64,000 nt of DNA from Molossus alvarezi (taxonomy: Eukaryota; Chordata; Mammalia; Chiroptera; Molossidae). The stretch's first letter is position 1, and the number at the start of each line of letters is the position of its first letter. The notes under the pieces were generated by a model. The model saw only the letters and a program-made list of their open reading frames with translations, was not told the DNA's origin and searched no databases. The translations under genes and the position numbers were made by a program. Of the stretch, positions 43,707-55,512 are shown in pieces. The DNA lies in assembly GCA_037176705.1 (NCBI GenBank), contig CM073889.1, positions 58,955,596 through 59,019,595 on the forward strand, read 5' to 3'.

Positions 43707-44090
43707 CTGGATCTATTTTGTTCATCAGTTTATTTTGTTCATTAGATTCCACATATAAGTGAGATCACGTGATACTTGCCTTTCTCTGACAGGCTTATTT
43801 CTTTTAGCATAATATTGCCAAGTTCCCTCCATGCTATCTCGAAGTGTAAGAGATCTTTCTTATGTTGAATAGTGTTCTATTGTGTAGATGAACCATAGCT
43901 TTATTATCCACTCATTTACTGATGGGCAGTTTGGCTATTTCTAGATTATAGTGCTGTAAATAACACCACTATAAACATAGGGGTACATATATTTTTTCTG
44001 ATTGATGTTTCAGGTTTCGTAGGATATATTCCTAAGAAGCAGGATCACTGGGTCAAATGGCAGTTCCATTTTATTTATTTATTTATTTAT
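43707..44090 (-). mobile_element. Old L1 3' end, antisense, plus (TTTA)n
   Basis: ORF2 C-terminal codons and start of the 3' UTR, antisense ('TTCCACATATAAGTGAGATCA', 'GGATCACTGGGTCAAATGGCAG'), 5'-truncated at about 44073. 44074-44090 is TTTA-rich. Confidence 0.78.
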
Positions 44091-44348
44091 CTATCTTATA
44101 ATTTTTTTATTTAATTAATTAAATTATGTCTGTTACAGATGTTTCTCCTTTTTCACCAACTGATACAACCCTCCCCGAACCTCCCCGCCCTGTTCACAGC
44201 TTTGTTCTACATGTCCATTGTTCATGCATACATGTATATAAGTTCTGTGGTTTATCATTCCCCTCCACCCCCTCTTTTGGGGACTGTCAGTCTGTACCCA
44301 ACTTCCATGTCACTGGGGCTACCCCGTTCCTCAGATTGTTAATGTTCA

Positions 44349-47300
44349 TTATATTCCACAAATAAGTGAAACCATGTGACATTTGTCTTTCTCTGCTTGG
44401 CTTGTTTTGCTTAGGATAATACTTTCCAGGTCCCTCCATGTCATCTCAAAGGATAAGAGATCTTTCTTTCTTACAGCTGCATAGTAATCAATCGTGTATA
44501 TGTAGCACAGCTTTTTTATCCATTCGTCTACTGATGGACCTTTGGGCTGTTTCCAGATCTTAGCTATTGTAAATAGTGCTGCTATGAACAAGGGGGTACA
44601 TATATTCTTTCTGATTGGTGTTTTAGGCTTCTTAGGGTAATTTACTAGATATGAGATAACTGGGCCAAATAGCAGTTCAATTTTTAATTTTTTAAGGTAA
44701 CACCGTACCGTTTTCCATAGTGGCTGCACCAGTCTGCATTCTCACCAGCAGTATACCAGAGTCCACTTTTCTCCACACCATTGCCAACACTTATTGATTG
44801 ATGATTTGTTGATGGCGGCCATTCTCACAGGTGTGAATGATACCTCATTGTTGTTTTAATTTGCATCTCTCTCATGCCTTAGGTGATGTATCAGTGAAAA
44901 TTCTGCTGCGTATTATGTCTAAAATTTTGTTGCATACACCTTTTTCTAGGATTTCTATGGATTCATAATCAAGTTTAAGTCTTTTATCCATTTTGAATTT
45001 ATTCTTGGGTATGGTGTAAGTTGATGGTCTAGTTCAATTTTTTTTGCATGTAGCTGTCCAATTTTCCGAACACCATTTATTAAAGAGGCTGATTTTACTC
45101 CACTGTATGCTCTTGCCAACTTTGTCAAATATTAATTGAGAATATTGCCTTGGGTCCATTTATGGGTTCTCTATTCTGTTCCACGGGTCTATATGCCTGT
45201 TCTTGTGCCAGTACCAGGCTGTTTTGAATACAGTGGCTTTCTAGTACAACCTGAAGTCTGGTAATATGATCCCTCCCACTTTGTTCTTCTATTTCAAGAT
45301 TACTCTGATTATTCGAGGTCTTTTTTGGTTCCATATGAACTTTGGAAGTATTTGTTCTAGTTCTGTGAAGTATGTCATTGGTATTTTGATGGGGATTGCA
45401 TTGAATCTATAGATTGCTTTGGGTAATATGGACATTTAATGATGTTAATTCTTCCAATCCATAAAAAAGGTATGTGCTTCCACTTTTTTATATCTTCCTC
45501 TTTCTTTTTTTAATGACTTGTAGTTTTCTGTGAATAGGTCCTTTATTTCTTGGGTTAAGTTTATTCCTAGGTATCTTAATTTTTAGCTGCGATGGTAAAT
45601 GGGATGGTTTTTCAGTTTCCCTTTCTGTGAGTTCATCATTGGTGTATAAGAATGCCATCAATTTCTTGACGTTAATTTTGTATCCAGCTACTTTGCCAAA
45701 TTCATTTATTAAGTCTAGTAAACTTTTGATGGAGTCTTTGGGGTTTTCTACACATAGGATCACGTCATCTGCAAATAATGACAGTTTGACTTTCTCCTTT
45801 CCAATTTGAATCCCTTTTATTTTTTCTTCCTGTCTGATTGCTGTGGCTAAGACTTCCAGTACTATGTTAAATAAGAGTGGTGAAAGTGGGCATCCTTGTC
45901 TTGTTCCTTTTCTTAAGGAAAATGCTTTTAATTTTTGCCCATTGAGTGTGATGTTGAATGTAGGCCTTTCATATATGGCCTTTATTATGTTGAGATATGA
46001 CTGCTCTATTCCAGATTGCTGAGCGTTTTTATCAGAAGTGGGTAGTGCATTTTGTCAAATGCTTTTTCAGCGTCTATTGATATGATCATATGATTTTTAT
46101 CTTTCATTTTGTTTCTATGGTGTATCACATTTATTGATTTGCAAATATTGTACCAGCCTTGCATCCCTGAGATGAATCCCACTTGGTCACGGTAAATAAT
46201 TGTTTTGATGTACTGCTGAATTCGATTTGCTAGTATTTTGTTCAGTATTTTGGCGTCTATGTTTAGCAGGGATATTGGCCTGTAGTTTTCTCTCTTTGTA
46301 GTGTCTTTTCCTGATTTTGGAATTAGTATTATGCTGGCCTCATAAAACGAGTTTGGAAGTTTTCCTTCTTCTTGAATTTTTTGAAATAGTTTGAGGAGAA
46401 TAGGTATTAGATCTTCTTTGACTGTTCAGTAAAATTTCCATGTGAAGCTGTCCAGGCCTGGGCTTTTGTTTGCTGGGAGAGTCTTGATTACATCTTTAAT
46501 TTCTTCTGTTGTTATGGATCTGTTCAAGTTTTCTATCTCTTCCTGGTTCAGTGTTGGGAGACTATGTGTTTCTAGAAGTTTGTCCATTTCACATAGATTG
46601 TCGAATTTGTTGCCGTATAATTGTTCATAATATTTGTTAACAATCTGTTGCTTTTCTGTGGTGTTAGTTATTATTTCTCCTATTTCATTACTGATTTTGT
46701 GTAGTTGTGTTCTCTCTCTTTGTTTCTTGGTGAGTCTAGCTAAGGGTCCATCAATTCTTGTTCATCTTTTTCCAGAACCAGCTCTTTGTTTCACTGACCC
46801 TTTGAATTGTTTCTTTGGGTCTCCATGTCATTTATTTCTGCTCTGACCTTTACTATTTCCTTCCTTTTACTTGCTCTTGGTTTTTTTTTTTTGCTCTCTA
46901 GTTATGTAAGTTGTGAGGTGAGCTTGTGTATTAGAAATTTTTCTTCCTTCTTGAGGTAGTCCTATAGTGCTATGAACTTCCCTCTCAGAACTGCTGTTGC
47001 TGCATCCATAAATATTGTATTGTTGTGTGTCCATTTTCATTGGTTTCCAGGAAGTTTTTAATTTTTTTCTTGATCTCCATGGTAACCCATTCATTGTTCA
47101 ATAACATGCTATTTAGCCTCCATGTGTTCAAATGTCTTTGCATGTTCTTGTTGCAATTGATTTCTACATTCATCCCATTGTGTTCTTAGAAGCCGCTTGA
47201 TATGATTGCAATCTTCTTGAACTTGTAGACTTAGTTTGTGCCCTAACATATGGTCTGCCTTTGATAATGTCCCATGTGCACTTGAGAAGAATGTGAATTT

Positions 47301-47836
47301 TTCAGTTTTGGGGAGGAATTCTCTGTAGATATCTATTAAATCCATTTGATCTAATGCTTCATTTAGAGTGTGTTTCCTTGTTAAATTGCTGTATAGTAGA
47401 TCTGTCCAGTGATGTCAGCGGGGTGTTGAAGTTCCCTGCTATGATTGTATTGCTGTTGATTTCTTCTTTGAAGTACTCCTAAATTGAGTCCATATATGTT
47501 TACAAGGTTATATCTTCCAGTTGTATAGATCCTTTCAATATTATGTAGTGGCCTTCTTTGTCTCTAGATATAGCCTTCATTTTGAAATCTACTTTATCAG
47601 ATATGAGTATTGCTACCCCAGCTTTTTTTTGCTTTCCGTTTTCTTGAAAGATTTTTTTTTCATCTCTTCACTTTCAACCTATGTGAGTCTTTTGTTGTGA
47701 GGTGGGTCTCTTTTAAACAACATATATGTGAGTAATGCTTTATTATCCAGTCAGCTAGTCTGTGTCTTTTTATCAAAGCATTTAAACTATTCACATTTAA
47801 AATTATAATTGATAAGAACTTATTTATTGCTCTTTT
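44349..47836 (-). pseudogene. L1-G ORF2, broken
   Basis: Collinear endonuclease, RT and C-terminus on the minus strand, with the start codon mutated (context AGAGCAATAAATAAG). Readable pieces include the endonuclease end (47345-47109, 47173-46985), the RT region around 45763-45488 and the C-terminal end at 44729-44349. Several frameshifts and a deletion near 44874 remove part of the C-terminal region. Confidence 0.85.
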
Positions 47837-47882
47837 TGTTTAGTATGGTTCTATCTTTCTTCCTACTTTATTTTTCTACTAA

Positions 47883-48771
47883 TTACAGCAGTCCTTTTAG
47901 CATATCTTGCAGTGCTGGTTTTGTGTTAATATAATTCCTTTAGCCTTTTGATGTCTGGAAAGCTTTATATTTGACCTTCTATTATGAATGGTAGCCTTGC
48001 TGGATAGAGTAGTCTTGGATTCAGATCTTTGTTTTTCATGTCCTTGATTACTTCATGCCTCTTCCTTCTGGCCTGTAGTATTTCTGCTGAGAAGTCAGAT
48101 GAGAGTCTTATGTGGTTTTCTTTGTAGATAACCACTTGCTTATCTCTTGCTGCCTTTAGGATTCTCTTTTTGTCTTTCATTTTTGGCATTTTAATTACTA
48201 TGTGTCTTGGTGTGGGCCTGTTTGGGTTCTTCTTACTTGGGGTTCTCTGTGCTTCTTGAACTTGAATGTCTTCTTCCTTCACTAAGAAAAAATTTTCTAT
48301 CACTATTTCTTGAAATATATTCTCTAACCCTTGCCCATTTTCTTCTTTTTTGCGGACTTCTATGATGTGAATGTTATTACATTTCCAGTTGTCCCACAGT
48401 TCTCTTAAGCTGTCTTCCTGTTTTTTAATTGTTTTTACCTTTTGGTTTTTTGATTGATTGATTTTTTCTATGCTGTCTTCTAATTCACTGATCCAGTCCT
48501 CCACTTCCTCTACTCTGCTGGTTAGTCCTTCCAATGTGTTCTTCATTTCTGCTATGTTTTTCTTCATTTCCACTTAGTTGGTTTTCAATGTTTCTGTATC
48601 TTACTCATGGTGCTGATGTCCTTACTCATGCTGTTGAGCTTCCTCAGGATCATGGCTCTGAACTCTACCTCTGATAATTTGCTTAACTGCATTTCATTTA
48701 TCTCATCTTTGATAGAGTTCTCTTGTTCTTTCATTTGGAATTTGTTGTTTGTTTGTTTTCTGTTTCACCAT
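47883..48771 (-). pseudogene. L1-G ORF1, broken
   Basis: ORF1p layout from ATG 48771 to TAA 47883. The 48573-47965 stretch is open and shows coiled coil (IAEMKNTLEGLTSRVEEVED), RRM-like (NNIHIIEVRKKEE) and C-terminal (RHIVIKMPKM; YPARLPF) segments. The N-terminal part is broken. Heptad 1 (ISTMSKD) is present and heptad 2 absent, as in L1-C. Confidence 0.85.
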
Positions 48772-48856
48772 TTTGGCTATATCTGGGTTTTGGAGCCTGT
48801 CAATTGTTTCCTGTGGATGTTGGTGTTCTGTTATTTGTGGCTCCCTCTACTGGTTT

Positions 48857-51596
48857 ATTTATTTATTTTTAAAATTTATTTATTTTTGTTACAGAAGTTT
48901 TTCCTTTTCCCCCCACTGATTCACCCCTCACCCCCCCAACCCTGTTCCCATCTTTGTTGTCCATGTCCATTGTTCATGCATACATGTATATAAGTTCTGT
49001 GGTTTATCTCTCCCCAACCACCCTCTCTTCTGGGGATTGTCAGTCTATACCCCACTGGCACGTCTCTGGGACTACTCCATTCCTCAGACTGTTATGTTCA
49101 TTATATTCCACAAATAAGTGAGATCATATATACTTGTTTTTCTTTGTTTGGCTTGTTTCACTTAGGATAATACTCTCCAGGTCCCTCCATGTCATCTCAA
49201 AAGATAAGAGATCTTTCTTTCTTACAGCTGCATAGTACTCCATTGTTTATATGTAGCACAACTTTTTTATCCATTCGTCTATTGATGAACCTTTGGGATG
49301 TTTCCAGATATTAGCTATTGTAAATAGTGCTGCTATGAACAAGGGGGTTTATATATTCTTTCTGATTGGTGTTTCAGGCTTCTTAAGGTTTATTCCTAGA
49401 AGTGGGATCACTGGGTCAAATGGAAGTTCAATTTTTAATGTTTTGAGGTAATACCATAATGTTTTCCACTGTGGTTGCACCAGTCTGCATTCCCACTAGC
49501 AGTGTACTAGAGTCCCTTTTCTCCACACCCTCGCCAACACTTGTTGTTTGATGATTTGCTGATGGTGGCCATTCTGACAAGTGTGAGGTGATACCTCATT
49601 GTTGTTTTAATTTGCATCTCTCTGATGATTAGTGATGTTGAGCATTTCTTCATATGTCTCTTAGCCATTTGTATGTCCTGCTTGGAGAGGTGTCTATTTT
49701 ACTTCCTCTGCCCATTTTTTAATTAGGTTCGTTGTCTTCCTTTTGTTTAGCTGTATGAGCACTCCATATATAGTGGAAATTAACCCCTTATCTGATGTAT
49801 CATTGCCAATTATGCTCTCCCATACAGTGGGTTGCCTTGCCATTTTGATGACTGTATCTTTTGCTGTGCAGAAGCTTTTTAGTTTGATGTAGTTTCACGT
49901 GTTCATTTTCTCCATTGATTCTCTTGCCTTAGGTGATGTATCAGTGAAAATTCTGCAGCATATGATGTTTGAAATTTTGTTGCCTACATTTTCTTCTACG
50001 ATTTTTATAGATTCATAAGTCACATTTAAGTCTTTTATCCATTTTGCATTTATTCTTGTGTATGGTGTAAGTTGATGGTCTAGTTTCATTTTTTTGCATG
50101 AAGCTATCCAATTTTCCCAACACCATTTATTAAAGATGTTGTCTTTACTGCACTGTATGCTCTTGCCTCCTTGGTCAAATATTAATTGAGTATATTGTCT
50201 TGGGTCCATTTCTGGGTTCTCTGTTCTGTTCCACTGGTCTATATATCTGTTTTTGTGCCAGTACCAGGCTGTTTTGATTTCAGTGGCTTTCTAGTATAAC
50301 CTGAAATCTGGTAATGTGATCCCTTCAACTTTGTTCTTTTTAAGATTGCTGTGGCTATTCAAGTTCTTTATTGGTTCCATATGAAATTTGAAGTATTTGT
50401 TCTAGTTCTGTGAAGTATGTCATTGGTATTTTGATGGGGATTGCATTGAATCTACAGATTGCTTTCTGTAGTATCAACATTTTAATGATGTTAAATCTTC
50501 CATTCTATGAACAATGTATGTGCTTCCACTTTTTTATATCTTTCTCTATTTCTTTCTTCAATGTTCTGTAGTTTTCTGCAAATAGGTCCTTTACTTCTTT
50601 GGTTAAATTTATTACTAGGTGTCTTAATTTTTTTGCTGCAATGGTAAATGGGATTGTTTTTCAGTTTCTTTTTCTGTGAGTTCATCATTGGTGTATAAGA
50701 ATGCCATCGATTTCTTGATGTTAATTTTGTATCCTGCTACTTTGCCAAATTCATTTATTAAGTCTAGTAAATTTTTGATGGAGTCCTTGGGGTTTTCTAC
50801 ATATAGTATCATGTCATCTGCAAATAGTGACAGTTTGACTTCCTCCTTTCCAATTTGGATCACTTTTATTTTTCTTCCTGTCTGATTTCTTTGGCTAAAA
50901 CTTCCAGTACAATGTTAAATAAGAGTAGTGAAAGTGGGCATCCTTGTCTTGTTCCCTTTCTTAAGGGAAATGCTTTTAATTTTTGCCCCTTGAATATAAT
51001 ATTGGCTGTAGGTCTTTCATGTATGGCCTTTATTATGTCAAAACTGGACTAGGCAGAGATAGAAAACTTGAACAAACCAATAACAACAAAAGAAATTGAC
51101 AATATAATCAAGACTCTCTCAGGAAACTAAAGCCCAGTATCAAACAGCTTCCCGGGGGAATTTATCAATTATTCAAAGAAAAAATAATATCCATTTTCCT
51201 CAAACTATTTCAAATTTTCAGGAAGAAGGAAGACTTCCAAACTCGTTTTATGAGGCCAGCATAATTCTAATTTTAAAACCAGTAAAAGACACTCAAAGAA
51301 ACAAAACTATAGACCAATATCCCTGATGAACATAGATGCCAAATTCCTGAACAAAACACTAGCAAATTGAATCAAGCAATATATCAAATACTTATTTACC
51401 ATGACCAAGTGAGATTCATCCCAGGGATGCAAGGCTGATACAATATTTGTAAATCAATAAATGTGATACACCACATAAACAAAATGAAAGATAAAAATCA
51501 TATGATCATATCAATAGATACTAAAAAAGCATTTGACAAAATGTAACACCCATTACTGATAAAAACGCTCAGCAATCTGAGAATGAAGGGATCATA
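48857..51596 (-). mobile_element. L1-H: twin-primed LINE-1 in the L1-G 5' UTR
   Basis: 48857-51043 is antisense L1 from the A/T-rich tail through ORF2 to the DIIKAIH codons. 51044-51596 is ORF2 in the opposite (+) orientation, covering the stretch just upstream in ORF2 (ENLNKPITTKEI to GSYL). The two pieces abut in L1 coordinates with almost no loss. The 13-bp duplication CCTCTACTGGTTT (48844-48856; 51597-51609) is exact. All ORF2 segments are broken. Confidence 0.9.
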
Positions 51597-52335
51597 CCTC
51601 TACTGGTTTGAATGTGCCTGGGCAGGCCCACGTTAAACACCACTGTCAAGTGTTACTTTCCTGGGTAGATTTGCAAGCCCAGGAAAGGTTCAGTTATCCT
51701 CTAGCTTTTTTGCCGGGAAGCTATTAGTCTCAGTAACTCAGTGTCTTGAAATGTAGTCCTGGTGTTCTGCATAAGAGGATTTCCAGAGAGTGGGATAGAT
51801 GCTGGTTGTTTATGAGCCTCAATTCATTTCTTTGCCTCACCTTGGAAAGGCTGAATCTCTGAGGGGGTTGGGGGGGGCTGCTGCTTTTCCCCACAGCTCT
51901 GGGAAGGAGCACACTGGCCACTTTTATTTGTGGCCACAACTCAGCAAAAAACTCTGAGTGCCCTTTAAGTCCTGGTTGTCTCCACAGAGTTCCTGTCTTG
52001 TTTGTCCTTCCTCTTCAGTAGCCCCCAGGTGAGTGGCTATGGCTATTTTAACGCCCTGTTTGGTTCTCTGCATTGTGGAGTGGGCTTGGTCTTTATTCCC
52101 CAAAAGCGCTGCTCACAGCTAAGACTGCTGCTGTCCATGGGCTCCCAGCCCGCCACCCTCTGGCACCTCCTCAGATCCTACCAGTGTCCCTGGTTATATG
52201 GTCCTGTCCTGCTCCTTTTCTGTTGCTTTTTTTCCTGAGGATTTGCCTTTATTTTAGTTGTAATTCTTGTCTGGTCCTGGGAGATTGTTTATGTAGCTTC
52301 CTTTCACTCCACCTCCATTTCTACATCCTCTTGGC

Positions 52336-53321
52336 CTATCTTGTGATCAGCTCAGTAGCACAGGCCTCTCTGGTGCCCCCTCACCAAGCAGGTCTCACGG
52401 GTCAATGGATCGCACAGTCCCTTTGGGGACCCAGCTCTATGCCTATGTTATGGTCTGTTGGGTTGCACAGGCCTTTCTGGTGCTTCAGCACCCCGCAGGT
52501 CCCATGTGTAACTAGATTGCACAGTCCCTGCTGGGTGGCCCAGTTCTCTCTGGTGCTTCAGCATCCCGCAGGTCCTGCAGGTAACTAGATTGCATAGTCC
52601 CTGCTGGGTTGTACAGGCCTCTCTGGTGCCCCCACACCCTGCAGGTCCCTTGGGCGGGCAGCTGAATCGCACCAGTTTCTCTCAGGCTCCAGCTTCCCAC
52701 CACTCTTGTGAGCTGCTGGGTCACACAGGCTTCTCTGGTGCCCCAGGTTCCACTGCTGGTGGCTGGGGACTGCTGCTGCCCCATGGGGCTCAACTCCTGC
52801 TCAGCTTTTGCTGTCATTTTGTGGGATGTGTCTCAGCTGCTGGTATGTGCTTCTGTTGCCTGGGAATGGATGTCTGCTCCCCAGCCTCTGTTGCTAGGGG
52901 TATATCTCGATTCTGATTGAGCTGCTACTATAAGGAATAGTGCTTGGCTCCTGGCTGTTTGCAGCTTCTGAGACAGGCACATTGGGAGTTCCACTACTGT
53001 GCGCTGGTCTGTGTTGACACAGAGTGTCCATTGTTCCAATGGTGCCAGTTGTGCTCATGGCTCAGGTTGCTGGGCCCTAGCAGCTTCCACTGCCTTCTCC
53101 CAGGGAAGACCCGGGATCTTCCAAAATGGTAGGACCTCCCTGTGGCACAGGGAGAAGTGCCCTGAAGAACTGCTTACAGAGATAGCCGGCTGCTCAGTTG
53201 TCCACAGCACAGGAACCTTCTGTTTCAACTTTCTGCACTGAAGAAGTTTGGTCGTCCACCTTTACGTCCACTCACACTCTCTCACACACTCACCCTCCCT
53301 CCGGTCCTGCCTGCTTCTCAT
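52336..53321. repeat. GC-rich block with imperfect tandem units, identity unknown
   Basis: Not similar to the L1 or HAL1 copies here. Between 52359 and 52760 the motif CTCTCTGGTGC recurs at about 52364, 52471, 52544, 52618 and 52729, with spacings of about 107, 73, 74 and 111 bp. Units share GCAGGTCC and AACTAGATTGCACAGTCCCTGCTGGG. Downstream (52760-53321) is GC-rich, non-repeated sequence containing CTTCCAAAATGGTAGG near 53117 and an (ACTC)-rich tract near 53265-53300. Open frames exist on both strands but have no domain. An old L1 5' UTR with monomers is one possibility. Confidence 0.6.
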
Positions 53322-53990
53322 CTCTCAACTGACAGTCTATGGGAGCTCCTTTGTAGATAATGAACTGTTTTTCTCTTGCTGCTTTTAAGATGCTCTCTTT
53401 GTATTTAACCTTTGGCATTTTGATGATGATGTATCTTGGTGTGGACCTCTTTGGGTTTATCTTGTTTAGGACTCTCTGTGCTTCCTGGACTTGTACGTCT
53501 GTTTCCTTCACCATGTTAGGGAATTTCTCTGTCATTATTGTTCCAAATAGGTTTTCAATTTCCTGTTTTCTTTTCTTCTTTTTCTGGCACCCCTATGATG
53601 CAAATGTTGGCACAATTGGAGTTATCCCAGAGGCTTCTTACACTATCCTCATTGTTTTGTGTTTTTGGGTTTTTTTTTTATTATTTTTCTTTTTGCTGTT
53701 CTGATTGGGTGTTTTTTGCTTCCTTATATTTCAAATCAATGGTTTGTTTCTTGGCTTTAGCTACTCTAGTATTGATTCCCTGTGAATTATTCTTTATTTC
53801 TATTAGTGCACCCTTTATTTCCGACTGGTCCTTTTTTATGTAGTTGATGTTCTCACTAATTTTCTTGGAGATCTCAAGTTCCTTGTAGGTCTCACTAAGT
53901 TTTTTCAATGTCTCACCAAGTTCCTCGAGCAACCTTATAACCAGTGTTTTGAACTCTACATCTGCTTGATTGCTTTTCTCCATTTTGTTT
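53322..53990 (-). pseudogene. HAL1 copy 3 ORF1, partial
   Basis: Open at 53983-53681: MEKSNQADVEFK, then seven-codon repeats (ETLKKLS, ETYKEL, EISKKIS, ENINYIK) and the KKQTIDLKYKEAKN segment. A T-rich/A-rich expansion near 53660-53700 breaks the frame. The RNA-binding part is open at 53535-53290 (RYIIIKMPKV; ESILKAAREK). The C-terminal end is missing. Confidence 0.8.
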
Positions 53991-55512
53991 AAGGTTTCTT
54001 TTATTTTTCCCTGGAGTATTGTTTTTTTCTTTCTTTTGGGACATGTTTCTTTGTCTGCTCATTTTGGTTTCTTCCCTGTGATTGTTTCTATGTATTATGT
54101 AGAGTTTTATGTCTCCTGAGCTTCATAGGGTGGCCTATTGTTGTAGGTGTCCTATAGAATCCAGTAGCATATGAAGCTGATAACCCCAGCTGGGCCCTCG
54201 AGGTACACACCTAGTGTGGACTGTACAACCTTTTGTTGTAATTGAAACTTGATTGCTGTTGGCACATCAATGAAAGGGATTTACTCAGGCTTATCAGCTG
54301 CAAGGACTGGCTGTGCCCACTGACTGCTGGCCTCTGACTACCTTGGAGGATCAACTGTGTAGGGGCCTACCACACAGAGCAAGACTTACTTCATCAGGGC
54401 TCTGGTACTTACGGAGTCTGCTCATTGAGTGTGTCACTTGTGGAGGTGGTTGGGTGGTGGTGTTTTGATGTGGTCTGAAGCTGTCCACTGGGTATGCTGG
54501 CTCTGGGGCAAGGTCAGCCACTGCCTGTGTTCTATCCATGGTCACCCGGCATATTCTACAAAGTGATTTACAAATGGTTGCTTCTTGCGCTGGGTTTGGA
54601 GGTGCCCAGGAAAAGCCAAGTTGTCAACCAAGGCTTGTTGCTTCTAGTGACAGGCCTGGGGCCATTACTGAGAGATATGGGGCTTCCTCAGACCAGATGA
54701 TGCTTTTCTGAGAGATTTTAGGAAACTCTAAAGCAGGATCCAAGACAGGCCAATCCTATGGTAAAGCTTTTGAAAACAGCTTGGGTGGGCCTGAAAGTTG
54801 AGTGGGGTGGGGCCTCAGAGAATCTTCAGTGTGGGGCCAACAGTGTGAGGCAGGTTGCTAGATTCTCAGATATGTTACCCATCTGCCGCCCTAGGGAAGG
54901 GCTCACCAAAGGAGCATCAGACTCTGCCAGCACTTCTGTTCAGGAGAAAGTCGCCTCTCCAGCCCTTGTCCCAAGACCAAACAGCTCAGTTCTTCTCTGT
55001 ATGTCTCTGGCAGACTCCCTTCTGTATGCCCCTCTAGCTGACTCCCTTTTGAGCTTAGGGGGAGCAAGTCTGAGTCAGTCTAAGCATGGTCCTTGTACAA
55101 GGCACTTCCTGAGGCTCTGGCAGCCACACCCTCCCTCTGCCTCAGTTCCCCCTGGTTTTTCCAGCCAGAAGTTATGGGGACTTCTCTTCCTGGCACTGGA
55201 ACCCTGAGTAGGACACCTGGTGTGTGATGGGGACCCCTCACTCCTCAGGGAGGACCTTCCCAGATGAGGTGTCCCTTCTGATTTTTATCTTCCACAGGTG
55301 GGTGTGGGACCAGCCTATCTGTGCCTTCACCACTCCTACCAGTCTCGATGTGGCTGCTTGCTGCTTCTTTAATTTTGTAGTTATAGCAATTCCATTCAAG
55401 TCCATTTCAGGTGGTTCTGAATGATAGTTGTGTTGCAGTTTAGTTGTAATTTTGATGTGGTTGTAAGAGGAGGCGATACCTTGTTTACCTACGCCACCAT
55501 CATGACTAGAAG
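53322..55512 (-). mobile_element. HAL1 copy 3, antisense, 3' end missing
   Basis: On the minus strand it starts CTTCTAGTCATGATGGTGGCG at 55512, runs through a roughly 1.5-kb 5' UTR and an ORF1, and stops abruptly within ORF1 at 53322, near the IYKGAPI codons. No 3' UTR or tail follows; the GC-rich block abuts instead. This implies a later deletion or rearrangement, because L1-type insertions keep their 3' ends. Confidence 0.82.

Larger units (their letters stand above)
44098..52335 (-). mobile_element. L1-G: full-length old LINE-1, antisense, split by L1-H
   Basis: The 3' end is at about 44098, ORF2 at about 47836-44349, ORF1 at 48771-47883, and the 5' UTR at about 48772-48856 plus 51610-52335. 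L1-H occupies 48857-51596. A weak duplication CTATCTT (44091-44097; 52336-52342) fits the outer ends. About 400 bp of ORF2 is deleted near 44874. The ORF2 ATG is lost. ORF1 has the older coiled-coil type, as in L1-C. Confidence 0.85.

Noticed and set aside
52073..52588. 171-codon + strand frame as a gene
   Set aside because: It joins the antisense of the L1-G 5' UTR to the tandem-repeat block, so it is a junction artefact.
52359..52760. CRISPR-like regularly spaced repeats
   Set aside because: The units are imperfect, 73-111 bp, without short conserved repeats and unique spacers, and the context is mammalian.
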